Shown here: in pieces, positions 36,643-45,718 of the stretch
Numbering within the stretch: the first letter of the stretch is position 1
Layout: every line of letters begins with the position of its first letter
Source: an uncultured Lachnospiraceae bacterium
GTDB lineage: Bacteria > Bacillota > Clostridia > Lachnospirales > Lachnospiraceae
DNA length: 64,000 bases
Reading direction: 5' to 3'
Assembly (NCBI GenBank): GCA_949840915.1
Contig: CATKXY010000003.1
Coordinates: 1 to 64,000 of the forward strand
Program-made: the position numbers and the translations under genes
Notes under the pieces: generated by a model
Databases searched by the model: none
What the model was told of the DNA's origin: nothing
Seen by the model: the letters and a program-made list of their open reading frames with translations, nothing else

Positions 36643-37171
36643 AAGAACTCTGTGGATCACAAGGACGGCTGTTTTTATCGCGGTTCTGATCGTGTGGCAG
36701 TATGCCACGTCGTTTTGGAGTAATACCTTGATTACGGGAACCGGTGTCAATCTGCTGCTGGTTCTGGCAGTCATGTCCGGCGGCCTGGCCGGCGGTTCGG
36801 CTGTGGCTGTCCTGTCGCCTGTCTTTGCCAGGTTTTTCGGTATCGGACCGCTCTGGCCGCTCATCCCTTTCATTGCCCTGGGCAATTTGACGCTGGTGCT
36901 GATATGGCATGTCCTGGGCGGCCGCGAGACCGGAATCCGGCGGGTAAACTATCTGTTGGCGGCCGTTTTGGCCGCTGTCGCCAAATTTCTGGTTCTCTAT
37001 ATCGGCGTCGTGCAGATTGCGGTGCCCTTTTTACTGAAGCTGCAGGAGAAACAGGCGGCTGTCGTCTCCGCGATGTTTTCCCTGCCGCAACTGGTTACTG
37101 CGGGAGCAGGGGGCGTGCTGGCAATATGCATTCTTCCGGCTGTTTTAAAAGCGGCGAAAAGCAGCCTTTAG
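36635..37171 (+). CDS. ECF transporter S component-like membrane protein
   Basis: A 178-residue protein with about five to six helices and short loops, like the substrate-binding S component of energy-coupling factor transporters. Visible segments include LAVMSGGLAGGSAVAVLSPVF and GNLTLVLIWHVLGGRETG. It overlaps fdhD by eight bases, so it is translated with the Moco genes. The substrate is unknown; a pterin, cofactor precursor or molybdenum-related compound would fit the context. The ECF energising module is not in the window. Confidence 0.75.
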   Translation: MNKRTLWITRTAVFIAVLIVWQYATSFWSNTLITGTGVNLLLVLAVMSGGLAGGSAVAVLSPVFARFFGIGPLWPLIPFIALGNLTLVLIWHVLGGRETGIRRVNYLLAAVLAAVAKFLVLYIGVVQIAVPFLLKLQEKQAAVVSAMFSLPQLVTAGAGGVLAICILPAVLKAAKSSL

Positions 37172-37173
37172 CG

Positions 37174-38895
37174 TTATAGCTTAAATTTGTTTATCTCTGC
37201 GTCAAGCCGGCCGACGATCTGTTTATTGACATCTGCTTTGCCGCCGATATCTCTGACCCCGTCGGAGAGTCCCTCGGACATTTCGGCTACAGTGACGATA
37301 CCCTTCGTGCTTTCCTCGACGGCGACGCTGATGTTTGACATGGTTTCTTTTATATAGTCTATGGTCTGCTTGAGACTTTCCGAATCGTCGGCGAACCGCT
37401 CCATCACCTCGTGAATCTCATCGGCATCACTGCTGTAATCGTCGCTCATTGTCAAAAGCTTGTGATACCCGTCCATGGCAGTATTTTCCATGAATTCGAT
37501 CATTTTTTCCGCCTCGGCTGCAAGCTCTTCCACGGAAGTGATAACATCGCTGCTGACCTGTTTGATCTTTTCTGCGGTGGCGGCCGAGTCGGAGGCCAGC
37601 TTTCCGATCTCGTTTGCCACAACGGCAAAACCTCTGCCTGTTTCACCGGCTCTTGCCGCCTCTATGCTGGCATTGAGCGACAGGAGATTGGTCTGGTCTG
37701 TAATATTGATAATGTTTTCTGTGAGAAGATTGATCTCTTCGACGGATTTGGCCTTTTCGATTCTTGTATTTACCGATTCGGCCATTTCTTTTGCTCTGGC
37801 GCGGGCGTTCTCCCGGTCGGCTGCGGCGTCTCTGTGGATCTTTTGCGCTTTTTTTGCGATCTTTTCCGTGGAACGGTTTCCTTCCCCGGCTTTCTCCGAA
37901 ATATTGTTGATGCGGTCATATACGTCTACTACAGAGTTGTGGATCTGGTTGAGCGAGGCGGTGGATTCCTCCATTGCAGCGCTCATTTCCTCCATACTGG
38001 CCGATATATCCAGAATATTTTCCCCGGCGCTGGTGAGATTGTTGACGATCACCTCCGTGGATTTGTTCAGTACGCCGGAATCCTTTGAAATGTTGACCAT
38101 GATCTTGTGGATGTACGCCAATAATTCATTGACATTCCCGGCCATGATTTCCATTTCGTCGCCGGTTCTCACCGTCAATGTCCGGGTGAGATCGCCTTCA
38201 TTGCAAACCAGCTCGCGCAGCTTTTTGTTGACGGTTTTAATACTCTTTGTCACGCTGCCGATGACAAGATTCAGAAGGAATAATGAGACCAGAATACTGA
38301 TCAGGCTAAGAAGCAGAACGCCTGCGCGTGTCTCGTTCATTTTTTTGACGATTTCCGATGCGTCAAAGTCGCTTCCCAGTATGGCGATGATCTGACTGTC
38401 GGAATCTCTGATGGGTACATAGGCGGTGATCAGCTTTCCGTCCGCCGTGTCATCGATATAATCCTGAACATATTCCTGGCCGCCGAATACCGGAGCCAGT
38501 TCGGAATAGGAAGTCCCGAACCCGGCGCCGATGGCATTCTGGCCGTCCGTCTCATCGGAATCCACTCCGTAATATATCGCCTGGCCGTCTGTATTTAGGG
38601 TGTAAAGATAGGCCATCCCGCATTTTTGTCTGATATCGCGCAGTTGGTTCAGCAGTTCCCGGTAGGCGGCGGTATCCTCATCGCCGCTTTTTAACTGTCT
38701 GAGCGTGTCACCGTCGATTTGAAGCACTGCCATCCTGGCCGCGATCCGGGCCTGCTCCACGCCCATATAGACCATGTCGGCTTTCATCTGTCTCAGGAAG
38801 CTGCCGCTCAAAAGACAGATGATACAAATCACCAGCACATTCGTGACGATCATTAACTTTGCTTTGATACTCAGTCCTCTGGTTTTCATTATCAT
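37174..38895 (-). CDS. Methyl-accepting chemotaxis protein
   Basis: A membrane receptor of about 573 residues. An N-terminal helix ([22 protein letters not shown]), an extracytoplasmic sensor (about 40-200, Cache-like), a second helix ([19 protein letters not shown]), a HAMP region, then the cytoplasmic signalling rod. The kinase-control tip is intact: [19 protein letters not shown] followed by [15 protein letters not shown]. The ribosome site is weak, and starts at 38895 or 38889 are both possible. It faces the formate dehydrogenase genes with a perfect inverted repeat in between. Confidence 0.9.
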   Translation of the reverse strand: MIMKTRGLSIKAKLMIVTNVLVICIICLLSGSFLRQMKADMVYMGVEQARIAARMAVLQIDGDTLRQLKSGDEDTAAYRELLNQLRDIRQKCGMAYLYTLNTDGQAIYYGVDSDETDGQNAIGAGFGTSYSELAPVFGGQEYVQDYIDDTADGKLITAYVPIRDSDSQIIAILGSDFDASEIVKKMNETRAGVLLLSLISILVSLFLLNLVIGSVTKSIKTVNKKLRELVCNEGDLTRTLTVRTGDEMEIMAGNVNELLAYIHKIMVNISKDSGVLNKSTEVIVNNLTSAGENILDISASMEEMSAAMEESTASLNQIHNSVVDVYDRINNISEKAGEGNRSTEKIAKKAQKIHRDAAADRENARARAKEMAESVNTRIEKAKSVEEINLLTENIINITDQTNLLSLNASIEAARAGETGRGFAVVANEIGKLASDSAATAEKIKQVSSDVITSVEELAAEAEKMIEFMENTAMDGYHKLLTMSDDYSSDADEIHEVMERFADDSESLKQTIDYIKETMSNISVAVEESTKGIVTVAEMSEGLSDGVRDIGGKADVNKQIVGRLDAEINKFKL

Positions 38896-38970
38896 ATTTT
38901 TTCCAATCTGCGCCCTGCGGCGCGACCAATGCGGCAAAAATCAAACCGCCGTGACGAACGATAATTCCGT

Positions 38971-38995
38971 ATGTGATAAGTATAATTTATCACAT
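38971..38995. promoter_or_regulatory. Perfect inverted repeat between chemoreceptor and formate dehydrogenase
   Basis: ATGTGATAA (38971-38979), seven bases, TTATCACAT (38987-38995). It covers a TATACT box for the minus strand and a TATAAT for the plus strand. It resembles a CRP/FNR half-site pair but with a longer spacer, so the binding protein is unknown. Confidence 0.5.
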
Positions 38996-39089
38996 TAAAG
39001 TAAAAAGGACAAGCTTTGCGGCATAAATTATCAGCAGGACAGGAAGGAGCAGGTTATAAAATTATAAGAAGATGTTTGCGAGATTTTTA

Positions 39090-39118
39090 TTGTTTTTGAT
39101 CTGCACTTATAGTATGAT
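39090..39118 (+). promoter_or_regulatory. Promoter of the formate dehydrogenase operon
   Basis: TTGTTT at 39090-39095, 17 bases, TATGAT at 39113-39118, about 80 bases before the first start codon. Confidence 0.5.
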
Positions 39119-39196
39119 AAAATGTGACAGAAGCAGAGCCTGTGAGCTGCTGTGAAAAGTAGTTTTTTCGGATTTTCTGTTGATAGGGAGGGTTTC

Positions 39197-41035
39197 ATGT
39201 ATAAAGAGAGAGTATTGCAAAAAAACGAAATGAACGAAAAAACCACAAAGTTTCTTGACAAGTTCGTGAAGCGCGTGAAGGCGAATCCGCCGGGGGTATG
39301 CCCCATTGCGGTTCAGCTGGCATTCCTTCAGAGCTCAAGGAGCCAGACTTGTGGTAAGTGCGTTCCCTGCCGGGACGGACTGGAGCAGGTGGAGCATATG
39401 ATGCGCCGCATCCTGGAAGGCGAGGCTGACATGGAGACTTTTGACAATATGGTCGAGCTTGCAAAGATGATCCAGGATTCCGCGGACTGTGCCATCGGCT
39501 ACGAGGCGGCCAATATCGTGCTGCAGAGCGTAGAGCTGTTCCACGACGAATATATGAGTCATATTCGTGATCACAGATGCCAGAAGGAGATCGGACAGAA
39601 GGTGCCGTGTATCTCTTATTGTCCCGCGAATGTGGACATCCCCGGGTATATCGCGCTGATCGGTGAGCACCGCTATGCGGACGCCATCAACCTGATCAGG
39701 CATGACAACCCTTTTCCCACGGCATGTGCGTTTATCTGTGAGCATCCCTGTGAGGAGAAGTGCAGAAGAGATTTGATAGACAGCCCGGTGAATATCAGAG
39801 GGCTTAAAAAGTTTGCGGTGGATCAGATTGCCGCGGATCAGGTGCAGGTGCCTGAGTGCAATGTGGCCACCGGCAAAAAGGTAGCAGTGGTGGGCGGAGG
39901 TCCCTCCGGTCTGACCGCCGCATATTTTCTGTCCCTGATGGGACACCGTGTGGTGGTGTTTGAGGAGCGGGAGGCGCTGGGCGGCATGCTCCGCTACGGC
40001 ATTCCCAACTACAGGCTGCCCAAGGACCGTCTGGATGAGGATATCAACGCGGTGCTTTCCACAGGAAATATTGAGGTGCGGCTGAACACTGCCGTGGGCA
40101 GGGACGTCGCCATGGAAGCGCTGCTGGAGGAGTATCATGCAGTCTATATCGCCATCGGCGCTCAGGTTGGAAAATCCGTGAAGGTGGAGGGCGTCACAAG
40201 CAACGGTGTGTACTCCGCGGTAGACATGCTGGGAGAGATCGGGAGAGGCAATATTCCCGACTACACCGGCAAGCGGGTCGTAGTCGTGGGCGGAGGCAAT
40301 GTGGCCATGGACTGTGCGCGTTCCGCTATCCGCTGCCATGCGAAGGAGGTCACTGTCATCTACCGCAGAAGACAGATCGACATGACTGCGCTGCCCTCCG
40401 AGATTCAGGGCGCCATTGAGGAAGGTGTGGAGCTTCTGACTCTGAACGCGCCCGTGGGCATCAAGGCTGACGCGGAGGGGAATGTGTGTGCCTTTGTGGC
40501 ACAGCCTCAGATGATTCATCTGTATGACAAGCAGGGCAAGCCCTCGGCTGTCAAGGCCAACAAGGAGGAGATAGAGGTTCCCTGCGAGATCGTGCTCATG
40601 GCCATCGGTCAGGACATTGTGTCGGAGCCTTTTGAGAAATACAGTGTGAATCCCCGCAGGAAGACCTTCGAGACGGAGGCTACCACCCGCGTGAAGGGTT
40701 ATGACAAGATTTTTGCGGGCGGCGACTGTGTGTTCGGACCGGCCACTGTGATCAAGGCCATTGCCGCAGGAAAGATCGCGGCGCTCAATATAGACGAGTA
40801 TCTGGGATATCATCACAAATATCTGGATGATATCGACATACCCGAGCCACGGGAGAATGACAGAAATCACTACGGCCGGGTACACCTGACCGACCGTTCG
40901 GCCCGGGAGAGAAAGACGAATTTTGAGCCGATTGAAAACGGCCTGTCCTATGACGAGGCCATGCAGGAATGCGGAAAGTGCTTGAGATGCGACCACTTTG
41001 GCTGTGGAGTAGTGGAAGGAGGATTGCCATGGTAA
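39197..41035 (+). CDS. Formate dehydrogenase-linked NuoF/GltD-like oxidoreductase subunit
   Basis: A 612-residue flavoprotein. Residues about 25-130 resemble the Fe-S end of NuoF (SQTCGKCVPCRDGLEQ, later DSADCAIGYEAANIV), without the FMN/NADH domain. Residues about 135-230 carry the GltD-type Cys region (CPANVDIPGY, CAFICEHPCEEKCRR). A FAD fold (VVGGGPSGLTAAY) and NAD(P) fold (VVGGGNVAMDCARS) follow, and the C-terminus has CGKCLRCDHFGC. It probably shuttles electrons between the formate dehydrogenase and pyridine nucleotides or ferredoxin. GGGAGG before 39197 sets the start. Confidence 0.88.
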   Translation: MYKERVLQKNEMNEKTTKFLDKFVKRVKANPPGVCPIAVQLAFLQSSRSQTCGKCVPCRDGLEQVEHMMRRILEGEADMETFDNMVELAKMIQDSADCAIGYEAANIVLQSVELFHDEYMSHIRDHRCQKEIGQKVPCISYCPANVDIPGYIALIGEHRYADAINLIRHDNPFPTACAFICEHPCEEKCRRDLIDSPVNIRGLKKFAVDQIAADQVQVPECNVATGKKVAVVGGGPSGLTAAYFLSLMGHRVVVFEEREALGGMLRYGIPNYRLPKDRLDEDINAVLSTGNIEVRLNTAVGRDVAMEALLEEYHAVYIAIGAQVGKSVKVEGVTSNGVYSAVDMLGEIGRGNIPDYTGKRVVVVGGGNVAMDCARSAIRCHAKEVTVIYRRRQIDMTALPSEIQGAIEEGVELLTLNAPVGIKADAEGNVCAFVAQPQMIHLYDKQGKPSAVKANKEEIEVPCEIVLMAIGQDIVSEPFEKYSVNPRRKTFETEATTRVKGYDKIFAGGDCVFGPATVIKAIAAGKIAALNIDEYLGYHHKYLDDIDIPEPRENDRNHYGRVHLTDRSARERKTNFEPIENGLSYDEAMQECGKCLRCDHFGCGVVEGGLPW

Positions 41036-43725
41036 ACATTATAATAGACGGTATTTCGCTTTCCGTTGATGAGTCCCTCACTATTCTGGAGGCGGCGCAG
41101 ACTGCGGATATCAAGATTCCCACACTGTGTTATCTGAAGGACGTCAACGAGATCGGCGCCTGCAAGATGTGCGTGGTTGAGGTGGAGGGCAGGGACAATC
41201 TTGTAACCTCCTGTAATACAAAAGTAAAAGAGGGTATGGTGATATCCACCGGATCGGAGAAGGTGGTAAAGAGCAGAAAGCAGGTGCTGAACCTGATGCT
41301 GGCCAATCACGACGTGAGATGCTTCTCCTGCGGAAAGTCCGGAGACTGCCGTCTGCAGGATCTGGCCAACGAGTATGAGATCACCCAGTCCTGCTATGAG
41401 GGAGTTGCTCCCCGTCTGGCGGCAAAGAAAGAGAATCCCTTCCTGACCTATTACCCCGAGCTGTGCATCAATTGTCAGAGATGTGTCAGCACCTGTAACA
41501 AGGTGGTGGGAAACGGTACGCTCCACAACGAGAAGATCGGTACCAGAACGCTGATCGACGCGCCTTTTGGGCCTGACTGGAAGGTTACGGACTGCGAGTC
41601 CTGCGGCAACTGCGCCAGAGTCTGTCCCACGGGAGCACTGATTGCAAAGAACCGCAAGAAATATCAGGTGGGCAAGGTGAACAAGGTGCTTACCACCTGT
41701 CCTCACTGTGCGACGGGCTGTCAGTACTATCTGGTGGTGAAGGACAACGAGATCGTGGACGTGGAGCCCGCAAACGGTCCTTCCAACAAGAACCTGTTAT
41801 GTGTAAAGGGAAGATTCGGTTCCTTCAATTTCGTGCATTCGCCGGAGCGGTTAAAATATCCGCTGATCAAGAATCACGAGACCGGGGAATTTGAGCGCGC
41901 CACATGGGACGAGGCGCTGGATCTGATCGCTTCGAAGTTTACGGAGATCAAGAAGCAGTACGGCTCCGATTCGCTGGCAGGTTTTGCCTGCTCCCGCTCG
42001 CCCAATGAGGACTGCTATATGCTGCAGAAGATGGTGCGCTGCGCGTTCGGCACCAACAATGTGGACAATTGTGCAAGAGTATGTCATTCCGCCACGGTGG
42101 CAGGACTGGCCATGACTCTCGGCTCCGGCGCAATGACCAATCCCATCGCCGATATCACAGAGGATGTGGATGTCATCATGCTGGTGGGTTCCAATCCCGA
42201 GGAGGCCCATCCCGTCATCGGTATGCAGATCCGTCAGGCCGTTGAGAGAGGCACCAGACTGATTGTGGTGGATCCCAGAGATATCGGTCTGTCCAAGAGC
42301 GCGGATATTCATTTGAAATTAAAGCCCGGCACCAATGTTGCTTTTGCAAACGGCATGATGAATGTCATAATAAACGAGGGTCTGGCCGACGAGGAGTTTA
42401 TCAGGACCAGAACAGAGGGATTTGAGGAGCTCAAGGAGATCGTAAAGGAATATACGCCCGAGAAGGTGGCGGAGATCTGTCATATCGATCCGGATCATCT
42501 GAGGGAGGCGGCCCTCATGTATGCCAAGGCCGAGAAAGCGCCCATTATCTACTGTCTGGGCGTCACGGAGCATTCCACCGGCACTGAGGGTGTAATGTCC
42601 ATGTCCAATATGGCTATGCTGGTAGGAAAAATCGGAAAGAGCGGCTGCGGCGTCAACCCGCTCCGGGGACAGAACAATGTGCAGGGAGCCTGTGATATGG
42701 GTGCGATGCCCGGAGATTTCCCGGGCTACCAGAAGGTGACCAATCCCGAGGTGGTGGCCAAGTTCGAGCGGGCCTGGGGCGTGAAGCTTTCCAACAAGCC
42801 CGGTATGCATGCCACGGATGTATTCGGCGCCGCCATCCGAAAGGAGATTCGGGGGCTGTTTATCTTTGGCGAAGATCCGGTAGTCACCGATGCGGATCAG
42901 AACCATATCAGAAAGGCTTTGGAGAGTCTGGACTTTTTTGTCCTGTCCGATCTGTTTATGACAGAGACGGCGCAGTATGCGGATGTGATCCTGCCCGGCA
43001 CCAGCTATGCGGAGAAGGAGGGTACCTTCAGCAATACCGAGAGAAGAGTGCAGAGAGTGCGCAAGGCTGTGCAGCTTGAGGGAGAGATGCGCCTTGACAC
43101 GGATATCTTTATTGATCTGATGAACCGTATGGGGTATCAGCAGCCTCAGCTTACCTCTGAGGAGATCATGGATGAGATTGCGTCCGTCACTCCGATTTTC
43201 GGCGGTATCAGCCACCGGAGACTCGATAAACAGGGAGCGCTGCAATGGCCCTGCCCGGACAAGAATCACCCCGGCACACCGATCCTTCATGTGGGCAGAT
43301 TCTCCAGAGGACTGGGATGGTTTTATCCTGCGGAGTATACTCCCAGCGCAGAGCTGCCGGATGAGGAATATCCGTTTATCATGATGACGGGACGTATACT
43401 GTACCATTACAATACCAGAGCCATGACGGGCAAGACTCCCGGGCTGATGGAAAAGGAGGGGCACTCCTTTATCGAGATCAACACCGAGGATGCGGCGCGT
43501 CTGGGTATCGAAAACGGCGGGAAGGTGAAGGTTTCCTCCCGGCGCGGAAGCATTATCTCCACCGCCAGGGTGGGAGAGAAGGTATCTCCCGGCGAGACCT
43601 GGATGCCGTTCCACTTCCCTGACGGAAATGCAAACGTACTCACCAATGCTGCGCTGGACAAATATGCCAGAATTCCGGAATATAAAGTATGTGCGATCCG
43701 GGTGGAGCGTGCCGGGCAGGAGTGA
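41029..43725 (+). CDS. fdhF: Formate dehydrogenase alpha subunit, Cys type
   Basis: An 898-residue molybdopterin enzyme that interconverts formate and CO2. N-terminal 2Fe-2S domain (C34, C45, C48, C62), NuoG-type His/Cys cluster (about 94-107), two 4Fe-4S ferredoxin motifs (CINCQRCVSTC and CESCGNCARVC), then the catalytic domain with its own cluster (CPHCATGC). The active-site residue is C352 (codon TGT) in ARVCHSAT rather than selenocysteine. GGAAGGAGG precedes the ATG, which overlaps the previous gene by seven bases. bis-MGD comes from the cluster upstream. Confidence 0.95.
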   Translation: MVNIIIDGISLSVDESLTILEAAQTADIKIPTLCYLKDVNEIGACKMCVVEVEGRDNLVTSCNTKVKEGMVISTGSEKVVKSRKQVLNLMLANHDVRCFSCGKSGDCRLQDLANEYEITQSCYEGVAPRLAAKKENPFLTYYPELCINCQRCVSTCNKVVGNGTLHNEKIGTRTLIDAPFGPDWKVTDCESCGNCARVCPTGALIAKNRKKYQVGKVNKVLTTCPHCATGCQYYLVVKDNEIVDVEPANGPSNKNLLCVKGRFGSFNFVHSPERLKYPLIKNHETGEFERATWDEALDLIASKFTEIKKQYGSDSLAGFACSRSPNEDCYMLQKMVRCAFGTNNVDNCARVCHSATVAGLAMTLGSGAMTNPIADITEDVDVIMLVGSNPEEAHPVIGMQIRQAVERGTRLIVVDPRDIGLSKSADIHLKLKPGTNVAFANGMMNVIINEGLADEEFIRTRTEGFEELKEIVKEYTPEKVAEICHIDPDHLREAALMYAKAEKAPIIYCLGVTEHSTGTEGVMSMSNMAMLVGKIGKSGCGVNPLRGQNNVQGACDMGAMPGDFPGYQKVTNPEVVAKFERAWGVKLSNKPGMHATDVFGAAIRKEIRGLFIFGEDPVVTDADQNHIRKALESLDFFVLSDLFMTETAQYADVILPGTSYAEKEGTFSNTERRVQRVRKAVQLEGEMRLDTDIFIDLMNRMGYQQPQLTSEEIMDEIASVTPIFGGISHRRLDKQGALQWPCPDKNHPGTPILHVGRFSRGLGWFYPAEYTPSAELPDEEYPFIMMTGRILYHYNTRAMTGKTPGLMEKEGHSFIEINTEDAARLGIENGGKVKVSSRRGSIISTARVGEKVSPGETWMPFHFPDGNANVLTNAALDKYARIPEYKVCAIRVERAGQE

Positions 43726-43782
43726 TAAAATCGGTACGAATAAATTAGTACAATAAAAAAATAAGATCGGAGGAGAAGAGAG

Positions 43783-44436
43783 ATGCGTTTTTTTATTGAC
43801 ACTGCAAAGGTGGAGGATATCAAAAAGGCAAATGACATGGGTGTGATCTGTGGTGTGACCACAAACCCTTCCCTGATTGCCAAGGAGGGGAGAGTGTTTC
43901 AGGAGGTTATCGCGGAGATTGCCTCCATCGTGGACGGCCCGATCAGCGGCGAGGTAAAGGCTACCACCGTGGATGCTGAGGGCATGATCGCGGAAGGACG
44001 TGAGATCGCTGCGATCCATCCCAATATGGTGGTAAAGATTCCCATGACGGCGGAAGGGCTCAAGGCCTGTAAGGCGCTCACCGCAGAGGGAATCAAGACC
44101 AATGTGACCCTTGTTTTTTCGGCGAATCAGGCACTGCTGGCAGCCCGCGCGGGTGCAACCTATGTGTCTCCCTTCCTGGGTCGTCTGGATGATATCAGCC
44201 AGCGGGGCGTGGATCTGATCCGTGAGATCTCCGAGATTTTTGCAGTGGCAGATCTGGATACGCAGATCATTGCAGCCAGCGTGCGCAATCCAATCCATGT
44301 GACGGACTGCGCGCTTGCGGGAGCAGATATCGCGACAGTGCCTTACTCGGTTATCGAGCAGATGATCAAGCATCCTCTGACCGACGCGGGTATCGCCAAG
44401 TTTCAGGCTGACTACAGAGCTGTGTTCGGAGAGTAA
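43783..44436 (+). CDS. Fructose-6-phosphate aldolase/transaldolase family protein
   Basis: A 217-residue class I aldolase of the small TalC/FSA group. Motifs: [14 protein letters not shown] at the start, [13 protein letters not shown], and the Schiff-base Lys in [11 protein letters not shown] (about residue 85); [10 protein letters not shown] and IIAASVRNP follow. It may act as transaldolase in the pentose phosphate pathway, as many Firmicutes TalC proteins do, or as fructose-6-phosphate aldolase. It starts 57 bases after fdhF without a terminator between. Confidence 0.93.
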   Translation: MRFFIDTAKVEDIKKANDMGVICGVTTNPSLIAKEGRVFQEVIAEIASIVDGPISGEVKATTVDAEGMIAEGREIAAIHPNMVVKIPMTAEGLKACKALTAEGIKTNVTLVFSANQALLAARAGATYVSPFLGRLDDISQRGVDLIREISEIFAVADLDTQIIAASVRNPIHVTDCALAGADIATVPYSVIEQMIKHPLTDAGIAKFQADYRAVFGE

Positions 44437-44444
44437 AGCGGATT

Positions 44445-45020
44445 TTATTCCTGACAGACGGAGGTTTGCAGGAGCGCTTCCATCTCCTGTATTTCTTTGC
44501 GCTGGGAGTTGATCATGTCGGTCAGCATGGGCTGAAGCTGGGGACAGATGCAGTAGCGCAGCGCGTTTTCTGACATACGGACGGCTCCCATGTGGTGCGG
44601 AATCATCTCCCGCAGGAAATTATTACTGATGTTGTTGTCGGAGCAGGCCATATCCATTTCCGTGAACATGGTGTGTACAATTTGCTGAAAGTGCCGCTGA
44701 TACAGGCAACGGTCGATTCTGGAATTGGCCGGTGTGCTGCAGCGGCATTTTATATCCAGCATATCCTGAATACTCCGGGTCTGTTCGGAGATAATGTTCT
44801 GGGCGATGTTCCGCAGGGGAGCACAGTCCGTGTAGCGGAGAACATTATTGGACATTTCAATGGCAGCCTGATGGTGGGGGATCATTTGTACTATGAAATT
44901 GTGGGAGATGCTGTCAGAAAGCTGTACGCATTCCATTCCCTCGAGCATCTCGTCAAGAATCGCGTAAAATCGAATCAGATACGCTTTGACAGGATCGGTA
45001 AATCTGCATTGTTCGGTCAT
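44445..45020 (-). CDS. Tandem DUF305 protein
   Basis: A 191-residue protein with two copies of the DUF305 core: FIVQMIPHHQAAIEMSNNVL at about residues 45-64 and FLREMIPHHMGAVRMSENAL at about 130-149, each ending in a helical QxxxIQxM-type segment. The MIPHH motif is the family hallmark; some members bind copper or other metals, but the role is not settled. No signal peptide is seen, unlike most DUF305 proteins. AAAGGA nine bases before the ATG at 45020 sets the start; the longer frame adds 36 unsupported residues. Confidence 0.85.
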   Translation of the reverse strand: MTEQCRFTDPVKAYLIRFYAILDEMLEGMECVQLSDSISHNFIVQMIPHHQAAIEMSNNVLRYTDCAPLRNIAQNIISEQTRSIQDMLDIKCRCSTPANSRIDRCLYQRHFQQIVHTMFTEMDMACSDNNISNNFLREMIPHHMGAVRMSENALRYCICPQLQPMLTDMINSQRKEIQEMEALLQTSVCQE

Positions 45021-45126
45021 ATGACTCAGTCCTTTGATCATTGGCGCCGGATGCAAAATTTTGGCTTCTTTGTCATATGCTATGCCACGGGGGGAGAAGA
45101 GTGCATGGGCCGTTTTGGAGCAGAGC

Positions 45127-45160
45127 AAAACAGGCAGATCTGCATTTGCAGATCTGCCTG
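45127..45160 (-). terminator. Terminator of the spore protein gene
   Basis: A perfect 13-bp stem (45131-45143 with 45148-45160) and ATTT loop; read on the minus strand it ends in TTTT. It lies 24 bases after the SASP stop codon and upstream of the DUF305 gene. Confidence 0.85.
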
Positions 45161-45183
45161 CTTCGTACTTAGCGGGGAGCCTT

Positions 45184-45381
45184 TTATTTCATGCTCTCTT
45201 CCTGCTTCTTGATCATACGACGAACCATCTCACCGCCGATAGAACCGGCCTCCTTGGAAGTAAGGTCACCATTGTAACCCTCCTTCAGGTTTACGCCCAA
45301 CTCAGATGCAACCTCAGTCTTGAAACGATCCATAGCTGCCTTTGCTTCAGGCACTTCTACTCTATTGCTTCTGTTTGCCAT
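45184..45381 (-). CDS. Alpha/beta-type small acid-soluble spore protein
   Basis: A 65-residue DNA-binding protein that coats and protects spore DNA. The family motifs are clear: ELGVNLKEGYNGDLTSKEAGSIGGEMVRRMI, with the GPR protease cleavage region near FKTEVASELG. GGAGGTG lies before the ATG. It should be made in the forespore under sigma-G; I could not pick out a firm sigma-G promoter. Its presence implies the organism can sporulate. Confidence 0.96.
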   Translation of the reverse strand: MANRSNRVEVPEAKAAMDRFKTEVASELGVNLKEGYNGDLTSKEAGSIGGEMVRRMIKKQEESMK

Positions 45382-45548
45382 TTGTGTTTCACCTCCAAAT
45401 ACATTTTTGTTTTTTTGATTTTTTTTTCTTCTCTATTTTCAAGATAGGCCATGATAACTCATCGCTTATCTTGGTCTTAGTATGAGCGGCAAAGAATTTT
45501 TTATGAGAAAAAAGTGTTGGTAACTTTTTCTTGTTTTTTCAGGTTTTC

Positions 45549-45577
45549 TTGTCACTGAGAGTGATCTGTGTTATGCT
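45549..45577 (+). promoter_or_regulatory. Promoter of the bile salt hydrolase gene
   Basis: TTGTCA at 45549-45554, 17 bases, TATGCT at 45572-45577. A leader of about 135 bases follows. The segment 45382-45548 holds only the divergent upstream regions and no gene. Confidence 0.6.
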
Positions 45578-45718
45578 TGAAAAGCGTTGAAGCTTTATTG
45601 AGAAAAAAAGATGACAATGAAAGAAATTCCAATTCCAGGCAATGATATATCACGGAAGTATTTTGCCTTTTGCGGCAACGACTTCTATATTCATAGCACA
45701 GAAATTGGAGGGACCTGT

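Noticed and set aside
42075..42086. Possible selenocysteine site in formate dehydrogenase
   Set aside because: The active-site codon is TGT (Cys), and no in-frame TGA or SECIS is needed to read the gene.
42319..44373. 684-codon open frame antisense to fdhF and the transaldolase gene
   Set aside because: It lies opposite two clear genes and has no domain of its own; long antisense frames are common opposite G/C-rich third codon positions.
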